Positions 15,101 through 27,100 of a DNA stretch of 45,973 nt are shown here, one piece after another. This DNA comes from Branchiostoma floridae. Its lineage: Eukaryota > Chordata > Leptocardii > Amphioxiformes > Branchiostomatidae. Position numbers and translations under genes: made by a program. The stretch is taken from positions 19,946,233 through 19,992,205 of the forward strand of contig NC_049982.1 in assembly GCF_000003815.2 (NCBI RefSeq), read 5' to 3'. Under the pieces are notes generated by a model, which had not been told where the DNA came from, ran no database searches, and was given only the letters and a program-made list of their open reading frames with translations. Every line of letters starts with the position of its first letter. The first letter of the stretch is position 1.

Positions 15101-18100
15101 CGGTTTTTTTTACACCGTCGGGTACGATAAAGAGGTTAGATCAAAAAGTATGTTCAATTCTGTGTGGCGGTTAGGTCAAAGGATAGGTCAAGGTCAAGCT
15201 GCCAGGATCCGGGTGTTCTCCCAGTTCACCAGCACACTTACGGGTGATCTATGTGCCTGAACTCTTTCTTTGGGATATCGATCCGCTCGCGCAGCTGCTT
15301 GGCCCACTTCAGCTGACCGGACACTTGGGCCATGTTCTTGTTGACCACTGCAGCGCCGTCTGTTTCCGCGATGTAGGCCATCTGCTGGTCATAGATGGCC
15401 TTCGCCGTGTCGAGGTCGCGGTCGAAGATGCGGAGGAGCACGGGGTACTTGTGCTCGAACTCGTGCTTGATGACGGGGCGTTCCAGCAGCGAGCCGAAAA
15501 TGTCCAGGAGCTGTGGAGGGCATGTGGCGTGCATTGTTACAAACAAACCTGCCAATTCTGTGATTCATTGCAGTTCTTTTACTTGATAACCCCATTTCAC
15601 ACCTTAAGGACCTTCCTACTGCTGGGGCGGCAGTAGCCTGACATCTATCCAGTTCTGACTCAAGCCCACTCCTCTTGTCGCATCAAATGACTTTGCCCAT
15701 GTACATGTACAACTCCCAAACATGGTCGGCTATATTAAAGGCGTGTCTCAGATCATCCATGTCGTTGTTAGCATAGGCAGGAAATGACTTAGCACGATGA
15801 AGTATCTGCTAATAACAATCTCACTTTTTCGGTTTAAACGGTTAATGAAAAAATACATGACGTTCGGGTAACATTACTAGTTTGGACTCGTTGCAAAAAG
15901 GCAGCTTCACTTGTTTTGTCTTTAGGGACACTGAGGTCAACGAAAAGATAAAGAAAAGATTTAGCTTGATTGTGTTGACCTTGAAACAAGCCTCGGTCCC
16001 GGAGCAGTCGTCAAAGGCCCGGCACAGGATGGAGCCGAGGCGATGGTCCAGGTCCGCGATGTGGTTACAGAAGTCGTTGTAATCTCGCTGAAATTCCTGC
16101 AAACATGAACAAAAAAAATCAATAAAAAACAATGACAGACTGCCAATACGATGAACCATTGCTAAGCAGTTCCATTGCAACGAAAGAAAAACAAAATCCA
16201 GTCTTTATGGTCCGACTTCGGCCTTTCATTGTTAAAGATAACCAAACTCAAGATGAACTTGATTTTATTTTTAAAAAGACAGACATGGCCCTCACCTCGT
16301 CTTCATGGTCCAGTGCGTCGTACGACCTGTCGCTGAAGACCTTGAAGATGTCGCAGAACTCGTTAAACATGGCGGCGACCTGCTGACTGAGGATGTTTCC
16401 CTTGATGCCCGTGAACTCGATCTTTTCCAGCTTCATGAACTCTTGCGCAGTGGAGAACAAGTTCTGTGGACATGGGAGGATGGTGAAAATCGGATACTCG
16501 TTCTCGAGTGTAAATGATAGTCCTTCAGACCTTATGATAAAGGTTTAATTTAATACACTTCCTCGTACTCGCGTCTGACAAGCTTGTGCTAAGTGGGTAT
16601 CAACTGAAAACCACTTGACTCCAGCCAAAACTTACGTCCAATTCCTCACCTATTCCATTACACCACTTTCGATTTTTATGCTGCCACTTCACAACACAGC
16701 TTCTGATTTCAAAATAATTACACGGAGGCATCACTGTGGTAATGAAACCAATGACACAGGAGTCACTTTCTTACCTCCAACGTTTGTATCCTGGCCATGA
16801 AGCTGTCCATCCGTGCGAACACCAGTTGGGGGTTAAACTCCCACTCCCGCACAGCCTCGCCATTCTGGCCGTTCTCAAAGTACGTCCGCATGTTGGCCCT
16901 GCGGATAAGGAGGTGTTCCATGAAATGTTCAGACGCGTTCCTGGATTCATCATACTGAGATAAGGATCATCTTACATACAATGAGATAACAATAGTTGTT
17001 TCATACCTCCGATCCTCGTAGCTGTCCTTGAAGACGGTGAAGACTTTCAGCGCAGCTTGGATCTTTTCCAGAGACTCATCCAACTCCCCTTTGAACAGAT
17101 CTTCCGAGGGGAGGTAGTGGCGACACTAAATGCAGAGGGATCCGAAGAGTTTCATTACTTTGTTTTCATTTTGTAATCTGCGTTTGTGCACGAGACCGTG
17201 AGACGCAAATGGCTCACTGAAATAATGCATGAAGAAAGAAAATACACAGACACGAAACCATACAAAAGTCACATCCATGTACCGGAAAACAAGCAAGGTA
17301 CCAGTGCCAAAAAACGCAACAATGGAACTAGAAAGGCCGACATTTGCTTGGGAGCAAATACAGCATATTGCAATCCATCTTCATACAATAATGGACTCTT
17401 CCAGAACACCCCTATCCATGCAAAATGGACTGGTCTATGTGGCCCATTTTCCATTTATAGTGATAAAGCTACGCCAATACTTGATTCCAGATCAGTTGGC
17501 TTTTTCATGACACAGGAAGCAAAAATATACATTTTTGATCAAAAATGGCAAAAAATCCCAAATTTGACAATTTTTGATTGATGTACACCATAGGTGTGGA
17601 CAGAGCATTGTGGCTACATACCGTACGCACCTTCATACCAAATTTCAGACCATTTGGTTTTCATACATAGGTACAGGAGCCAAAACTTAATATTTTTAGT
17701 CCGTAAATGGCAAAAAATCCCAAAATGGAACAATTTAAAGTAATGTATACCCAAAGTGAAAATGAAGTACTGTGGGCACTTGCCAGACACACCTTCATGC
17801 CGAATTTCAGGTCATTAGGTTTTCATACAAGGGTATAGGAGCCAAAAGTATACATTTTTTGTCAAAAATGGCCGAAAAACCCAAAATAACTCATTTTTAA
17901 AGTGAACATTGAAAAAAGTGTTGATGGGATCCTGTGCTGATATGTCCAATGCACCTATGTATCACATTACAGGTCATTAGGTTTTCATACAAGGGTATAG
18001 GAGCCAAAAATATACATTTTTTGTCAAAAATGGCCAAAAAAACCAAAATAACTCACTTTTGAAGTGATCTATGAAAAAAGTGTTGATGGGACCCAATGCT

Positions 18101-21100
18101 CATATATCCAATGCACCTACATACCAAATTTCAGGTCATTTAGCCTTCATACAAGGGCATATGAGCCAAAAATAAACATTTTTAGTCAAAAATGGCCAAA
18201 ACCCCCCAAATAAATAATTTTTGAAGTTGTCTATGAAGAAAGTGTCGATGGGTTCCTGTGCTCATATGTCCAATGCACCTCTGTACCAAATTGCAGGTCA
18301 TTAGGGTTTAATACCAGGGCACTGGGGCCCAAAATATATATATTTTGTCTAAAAATGACCAAAAACCCTAAATATCATAATTTTTAAGGCCTCTATCAAA
18401 AAAGTGAAAAAAACGCCTGGGGGGATTTGCTATCCCTACCACCTTGCCAAATTTCAGCTCATTTGGCCCAAAAATGAAAAAGTTGAATCCATTTGAAGAA
18501 TTTGACAGGAGGAGAAGAGACAAAGGAAAAGCAATATATTGCAATCCCATACTATGTATGGATTGCAATATAATGAAGAAGATCGGTTGGGCAATGGTCA
18601 CTGTGGAAGTGCTCTTCTGTGTACGAGAACATGTGATCCTTTCTTGGTTAAGGCCCCCTCTCACTTGACGTGCGGCACGCTTGCGGCATTGCTGCGTTCN
18701 NNNNNNNNNNNNNNNNNNNNNNNNNNNNNNNNNNNNNNNNNNNNNNNNNNNNNNNNNNNNNNNNNNNNNNNNNNNNNNNNNNNNNNNNNNNNNNNNNNNT
18801 TTCAGAGATAAAGAACGAATTTTCTTACTTGTTGTATATTTTGTCGTCTTTTATGTTATACTTTTACGTATTGCGCAATATCTGAATCATAAAAAATCGA
18901 AGAAAATAACAAAACAGTGACGCAGTGAACGAACGCAGCAATGCCGCAAGCGTGCCGCACGTCAAGTGAGAGGGGGCCTTTAGCAACCACGTGGTACGAT
19001 ACTGATTACGATAACCAATAGTTCACCTTAAGAACGTTGTTTTAAATGTGTCAAACTATATTGAAGACGAGGACGATTAATGTCCAGCTTCATACAAAGT
19101 CCTTACCTGTTCGATGAGCAGGTTGCAGATCTCCTGTAGCAGGACGATGATCCTGGGTGCGGTGTTGTAGAACTTGGAGTTACTCCAGACGAGACAGACG
19201 GTGTGCATCAGCGCAGGCATGGCCTTGGCGTACTCGTCAAACTCAAACTCCTGAAGGTCGTCCATCTGGTTACTCACAGGCTTCAGGTACATGGTGATAT
19301 CCTTGGCCTCGGTTACAGCTGGAGACACATGAGAATGGATTTAGGGATTTAGACTTTATAAACTTCGTAAAGTTTCTAGATTTGCTCGACTTTGGCAATA
19401 CTCTACCTATCTTAAGTACGACACTTGTTCTTGGAAGGGATGAGGCCATTACAATGCTTTTGACTTTTGAGTCCTTTAATTCACTGTATTCCATTTTCAT
19501 GAATGTTTTCATTGGCCCGAAAAACCTTAGACGTCACGCCGGTTTAATCAAGTCTCTGTTTTCTGTGACATTGTGTATATCTATGAGTCAAGTGGTACAT
19601 CATCACGATAATGTATTGTTTTTTGTTTGTTTGTTTGTTTGTTTGCTTGTTTGCGGATATTCGACGGTATAGGTACAAACACCACCTACCGTGCACCACG
19701 TCTGTAAACAGGTCCTTGAAGGCAGGGAAGTAGCTGCTGTTCATCCTCTCCAGCAGCTGGCCCATCTTGCGGACACGGGGCTGGCGCAGCTGGGCGGCAT
19801 CATAAAGGGATATCATTCTCACATTTCATAGGGTCAAGTTTTGAGGAAGAAAAAGTTTAATAGTGGAAAAACACCCAAAAAATTGAAAATGATTCTTATT
19901 TGAAATTGCACAAAACCTGAATTAAGAAGGAGACAAAGATATGTAAACGCACTCTGCTTTTTCAACACATAATTATTGCAGTATCCGCTAAGAACAATAA
20001 GAAAATAATCCCTGACCTAAACTTCTTCTTGGAGAGACATGTAAAGAGAACGCTAAAGTAAACAAGAGGCTGTAAAAGCGGTATAGAATCATAAATGGGT
20101 ATATACGGGGTGTAAAGAAGTCGGAAGATGACAACCAAGAGTAAAAAGAGAGGACAAGATGACAGTATGTGCCTATGTCCGACTCATTTTACCGCAGTTC
20201 ATTCTTCAGCAGTCTCTGGCGGCTCGTACATAGCTATGATATTTCTAGGCTAATCTAGAATGCTGTCTTGTACATATTCTATGTTTTTCACGTTTGTCTT
20301 GGTTTCATATGGGCCAGTGAGTGCCTGAGATAAAGAAATGAAGTAAAGCGCCACCTGTTCATAGATGCACTCCAGGTTGGAGCAGCGTGAGTTCCAGAAG
20401 GTGATCTCCACGTCAGGCCCGGGGTGCAGACCGGCCAGCAGCGGCGCAGCGGAGTCCTTCTTCAGCACCTCCCTGATCTGGTGCGACCAGTCGATGATCA
20501 TGGACTCCAGCGAGTGCAGCAGGACACGGTTGGTGTAGTTGTCCTCGTAGAAGTCGTCCTCGTGAGGAGACCTAGAGGCGAAGTAGATTTTTTAATGTCT
20601 TTTCTGGTGCTCCGAACATCTTCTATTGTGGTTTGTTTTTTAACGGAGTGCTGTAAATGCATTTAAGTTCGCGAGGATTTAATTTCTCGGTAGCAGGAAA
20701 AAGGACTTTTCACGGTGGTTTTAAGTTCGCGGTAACGCCATGCACTGTAGTCTCTAGACTGAAGTCTGTGGCCACACAAACATAGAGAAATGTGCTACGG
20801 CGAAACTTCTCTAGGATATGATATATAGTTAGTAATCATTAGCCGCATTACTAATTGGGTACCTATTGGCTGGCAAAATACACCAGATTATTATCATTAT
20901 TATTATCAATCGGTATGGCCTGATTCAATTATCCCTTTCATTTCTTTATTTCCTCCTCCGGATCCCTACCTAATGTATTCCACCCTATCCTGTCGTCAAT
21001 TCTAAACCCTTGTAATTTCCGTGTTCATCACTTATTTTCGATAGATACGTCAACAACATTGATACGATTCTTTAAACTGGCCCAAGATATGTGACGCCTT

Positions 21101-24100
21101 ACCCTTCCCGGCTGTCGTACCCATCGTCCGGTTCCGCGGCGTCTTCGATCTTCTCGGCGCCCTCGGGCAGAGGCAGCAGCGTCTTACCCTTGACTTGTCC
21201 TCCGACCACGTACACCTGGCTCTTCAGGTTGTGCACATGACGCAGCACGTCCTGGGACACCACTGTCGGCCAGCCCTTGTGGTTCCTCTCGTTAGACAGG
21301 AGAGGTGCCAACACCTACACAACATGGTATGGGGAAGTGGGATTGTCATGCCAAACCGTTACACATGTATTACTAGTACCTCCTCCAAAACAGAGGTATT
21401 GTTTTAGGTTTGTTTGCGTGTTTATTTTTGTTTGTTTGCCTGTGTGTTTTTTTTCTTGGTGTGTATTCAGGTTTATTCCCACCAGCCCGGATCCAAATTT
21501 GTTCCCGGATTGAGTTGTAACTGGAGACTAGCGGGCCCGCGGGATGCGAAGGTTGAACTGACATGCGCCCAAATGTCTGCGGCAGTTATTTTTTATATTG
21601 CAATATTTATCTATCTCAACACATTCAAGCAAACTATTTGTTTTTATCTTTAAGATGTCCTACTTGCGAAGTGCTGCTCCTTCTGTCTGTGGAATTGGAA
21701 GGGCCGCAGAGCAGTATGGGGAAGGGGGTGAAGTCTGTCATTTCTGATTGCCCCGTTGAATAATATGGCGCTACACAAATGGTAACACTAACAGTCAGTA
21801 CTGTGGCTACGGAATCGGAGACAACGTGAACTGCTTCAATTTTTTTTGAACAGGGGTCAGGGCTTGATTTGTTTTTTTCATTGGTCGGTTGATTGATTCT
21901 ATATTCGTACTCAAACAAGAATAATACATACAAAACATGGAATAATCAGGACAGTGTGTGGAAATTGAAGCACATGTTTTTAAATATGTCAGATATTGTG
22001 AATCTCTTTTTCTAACTTGACCTCACATTCTGAAGAACACATTTTCCATCAACGCCTAAAGGTATGGTCTATTCACATATAGGCGAACAGAGAAAACAAA
22101 CCACAAAATCGGTAAAAAAACACTTCGGCAGGCTGCATGTAACGTTATATTACACGAACGCGTGGCATGTTGTTCGTGAGTTGAACTTTTGCCGCTTGTT
22201 TTTGTACGATGCCAACAGGTCTATGGGCACCTGTGTAATCACTTCGCTCCACTCCAACCCTTGTGGCCTGTAACCCGAACTGTGCTGTACAGGCTGTATG
22301 ACCCTCCTGTTACTTATTGCCAGACGCTTTTGTGTTGCGTAGATAGACGTGAATAAGAAAATACACGACCAGTGCGTCCTGTTCTGATGGTCATGATGTT
22401 CTAGCATGTTACTAACTAGCCAGGATTTCGGTTGGGGGGGTTCTTTTTAGTAAATGTGGGACCATCGAGCGCCGCAGGCGCGAGACTCACGCCGAAGGCG
22501 TGAGGTATCTAGGGGGGTCCGGGGGCATGCTCCCCCGGAAAAAATGAAATTTTGACCCTCTGAAACGCCATTTCCTGCATTTTGACCGTCAAAAATCGCT
22601 TGCGAAGTTTAATGGAATTTCTATTAAAGGACAAGGCTTTTAGGCCAACTCCCTCGACATATTTTCACCATGTCCGACACCAAAGGCGTGAGGCGTCGCA
22701 ATGGAGGTCCGGGGAAATTTTGAAATCTGGACCCTCTGAAAAGCCCTTAAAGAAATTGAATATTTAACTTTCTATTACTGCATACACTTGGTTGTGCCAT
22801 GGATAAACACCTGGTGCTGATGGCGGGGTGTTATTTACGTTGCTATGGTAAATAATTGTCCGTGAGAGCGAAGTAAGGAGGCTTAAATCCCGGAATAAAC
22901 ACGAGTTCAAGAATTCTCCTTCTACATAGCGCACGCCCTGAGGGCAGAACTCCTCATTTAATGACCCAGACGTGATGTTTGTCGTGTTAATTCTGTCAAG
23001 GCTACATTAATGTCCGTGGTCCATGCGCTCTCCACTATGAAGGCAAGGTAAACAGTGCGGTTCTAGTAGAGACAATTTCGTTTGTGTCACGCCGTGTCTA
23101 ATCTTACAGTATAATCAAGTCACGGCAAAACACCATTACACGTACACTTCTCAGCATGTCTACACTATAAGTAAACAATATAAGTGAGCCAATGTCAGTT
23201 AATAAATCCCATTGGCACAAATTAACTTGAAGAACACCGTCCATAGCGACAGACAACACCGCTGTTGTTGGGCCAATATGGCTGCTATGTGGCGGCGGTT
23301 ACCACGGACAAGGCCTACAATGTCAACATTCTTCAATACATCGATAAATCAAACATGGCGGCCGAGCAATCTCCCAACTTCTAGCTTCGCTCCTACACTC
23401 CCTCATCTATGTTTAAATTCAATATTCTATAGGTGTGACAAAGGGGAATTGATTTAAGCTGATAGGTGATAATTAGTGTCAAGCCTGGAAACAAAACGGG
23501 GTAATGATTAACTGTTACTTAGAACGTAATGATGTCAGTCAAACAAGATAAACCGGCTCTGAATGATATAAATAAAAAGGTTGGTCTCACACAAAAAATC
23601 AGGTCATTTTGTACCTATTGAATGATGGGCGGGGAGAGAGAAATCGTTTTAATTATTAACAAATAGATTGTCCTGACATTGTGTAAAATAAGTGGAAAAT
23701 AATGAAATAATGAAGGCGGGTCAGGGTTGTTGGAGTCTTATCTTGTATGGACTGTCATGTCACCACATCAAACTGAAAACCATCATGAACAAACAGGAAC
23801 CAAAAAATGCCAGGAGTAATTCAGACATTTGACAAACTGTTTCTAGAATTTACACTTTTGAGTCGAACAGCGTCATTTTATTTGTCACTAGTATATGTAT
23901 GCCGGCTGCCTGCTGCTTTCATGAAGAACAGTTTTTGAACACCGGAGACTTTTTATTATACAACTTGGTGATACGCTGTTGAAGAGCCTCATTTGCAAAT
24001 ACATGCATGTGGGAATTCTCGGCCTTGGAGGAAATTTTTAAAAATTCAATTTACAGCTTTTCTCTCAGATGCTTTAAGTACACTGTTGAAACATATTTCT

Positions 24101-27100
24101 ACTTTCATAGTACAATGTTACTAAGACATGTTCTACAGAGACCATTTTACCAGCGCGAGCACGTCCGAGCCAGACATAATCACATCTGACGATCATGGCA
24201 ATGGAGTTCCTGTGTGTTTACTCTTCTGTGCCGGCCGTCAGAGATTTCAGACGGGGTACCAAATACATTCAACCTTGTGGGGTTTTAGATACGGTCAAAT
24301 TAAACTGCCCAAGAAGACCACTCGGGGGACCGATAGAATCTGGTCTATGCGGACAGCTTGTCAATATGGACAGGATTCTTTGTCAATGGGAAAATAATCT
24401 AAGGGACACTAAACATTAGCGGTCACATTGATCAGAACATCCTTATGGAGAGGTTGTCATTGACTGTATCGCATTTAGATTTAGCCTATGCACCATCCTA
24501 TTTCTAATGTAGCTCCTTGCACTCGCTTTGATAGGGCAGCCAGTGCAAATAGCCCTAGACTACTTAGACTTATTCGCTTCTGTATTCTAAATAAGTCACG
24601 GCAGTTTTAGGTATTTGCTGTGTATTACACCATCCGAAAACAACAGCCACCTTTTGTTTGTATTATTTAGATACACAAGACTAAATGGCTTAAAAATGAC
24701 GATTGTTAGCTACAAGTCAGTCTAAATCCCTGTGGAATGTATTTATTATATTTCAGCCATACCATAGGTATGGTGAAATATATTGTTATATTTCAGCCAT
24801 ACCATAGGTATGGTGAAATATATTGTTATATTGCAATCCATACATAGTATGGGATTGCAATATATTGCTTTTCCTTTGTCTCTTCTCCTCCTGTCAAATT
24901 CTTCAAATGGATTCAACTTTTTCATTTTTGGGCCAAATGAGCTGAAATTTGGCAAGGTGGTAGGGATAGCAAATCCCCCCAGGCGTTTTTTTCACTTTTT
25001 TGATAGAGGCCTTAAAAATTATGATATTTAGGGTTTTTGGTCATTTTTAGACAAAATATATATATTTTGGGCCCCAGTGCCCTGGTATTAAACCCTAATG
25101 ACCTGCAATTTGGTACAGAGGTGCATTGGACATATGAGCACAGGAACCCATCGACACTTTCTTCATAGACAACTTCAAAAATTATTTATTTGGGGGGTTT
25201 TGGCCATTTTTGACTAAAAATGTTTATTTTTGGCTCATATGCCCTTGTATGAAGGCTAAATGACCTGAAATTTGGTATGTAGGTGCATTGGATATATGAG
25301 CATTGGGTCCCATCAACACTTTTTTCATAGATCACTTCAAAAGTGAGTTATTTTGGTTTTTTTGGCCATTTTTGACAAAAAATGTATATTTTTGGCTCCT
25401 ATACCCTTGTATGAAAACCTAATGACCTGTAATGTGATACATAGGTGCATTGGACATATCAGCACAGGATCCCATCAACACTTTTTTCAATGTTCACTTT
25501 AAAAATGAGTTATTTTGGGTTTTTCGGCCATTTTTGACAAAAAATGTATACTTTTGGCTCCTATACCCTTGTATGAAAACCTAATGACCTGAAATTCGGC
25601 ATGAAGGTGTGTCTGGCAAGTGCCCACAGTACTTCATTTTCACTTTGGGTATACATTACTTTAAATTGTTCCATTTTGGGATTTTTTGCCATTTACGGAC
25701 TAAAAATATTAAGTTTTGGCTCCTGTACCTATGTATGAAAACCAAATGGTCTGAAATTTGGTATGAAGGTGCGTACGGTATGTAGCCACAATGCTCTGTC
25801 CACACCTATGGTGTACATCAATCAAAAATTGTCAAATTTGGGATTTTTTGCCATTTTTGATCAAAAATGTATATTTTTGCTTCCTGTGTCATGAAAAAGC
25901 CAACTGATCTGGAATCAAGTATTGGCGTAGCTTTATCACTATAAATGGAAAATGGGCCACATAGACCAGTCCATTTTGCATGGATAGGGGTGTTCTGGAA
26001 GAGTCCATTATTGTATGAAGATGGATTGCAATATGCTGTATTTGCTCCCAAGCAAATGTCGGCCTTTCTAGTATTCATAATGTTTCTTTCTTTCTTTCTT
26101 TCTCCTGTCAAATCTTCAAATCGAATCAACTCCGCCATTTTTTAACCGATTGACTTGAAATTTGGCACAAAGGTAGAGTAAGCCAATACCCTCAGGTGTT
26201 TTTTTCATTTTTTTCATATCTGCCTTTAAAATGATTTTATTGAGGTTATTGTCAATTTTTATGTATATTTCGGGCTCCTGTACCCTGGTATTACAGCCGA
26301 ATGACATGAAATTTGATACAGAGGTGCCTTGATCATATGCTCACCTAGATTCAATAACAGTTTTGGCATACGGTACAACAAAATGCTTAATTTTACGATT
26401 TTTGGCCATTTTTTGACCAAAAAAGGACATTTTTGGCCCCTGTAGCCTCGTTTTACAACCAAATGATCTGAAATTTGGTATAAAAGTGCTCTTCAATTAT
26501 GTGCACATAAATTCAATAAAAGTTTTCCCATACGGTACAACAAAATGCTTAATTTTGCGATTTTTTTACCAAAAAAGGACATTTTTGGCTNNNNNNNNNN
26601 NNNNNNNNNNNNNNNNNNNNNNNNNNNNNNNNNNNNNNNNNNNNNNNNNNNNNNNNNNNNNNNNNNNNNNNNNNNNNNNNNNNNNNNNNNNNNNNNNNNN
26701 NNNNNNNNNNNNNNNNNNNNNNNNNNNNNNNNNNNNNNNNNNNNNNNNNNNNNNNNNNNNNNNNNNNNNNNNNNNNNNNNNNNNNNNNNNNNNNNNNNNN
26801 NNNNNNNNNNNNNNNNNNNNNNNNNNNNNNNNNNNNNNNNNNNATACGGTACAACAAATGCTTAATTTTGCGATTTTATGGCCATTTTTGGACAAAATTT
26901 TGACATTTTTAGCTCCTGTTCCCTCGATTTACAACCTAATGACCCGTAAATTGGTAAAGGGGTGCTCTAGATATTTATTCAAATGACCCATGTATATTTT
27001 AAAATGATATATTTGTGGGTTTTTTGGTCATTTTTGAATGGCCAAAGGGGTCAACGACCTCAAGGCCTATTGTTGCATGAGGGAGATGGCTGAAATATGC

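Noticed and set aside
17186-17581. ORFs inside the Helentron copies (also 25818-26138 minus and the 18444/24746 pair)
   Set aside because: They are translations of repeated non-coding element sequence. Identity between copies reflects transposition, and the reading frames do not continue across the monomers.
25041-26071. CRISPR-like array of regular repeats
   Set aside because: Units of about 162 bp are contiguous tandem monomers without spacers, in an animal transposon.
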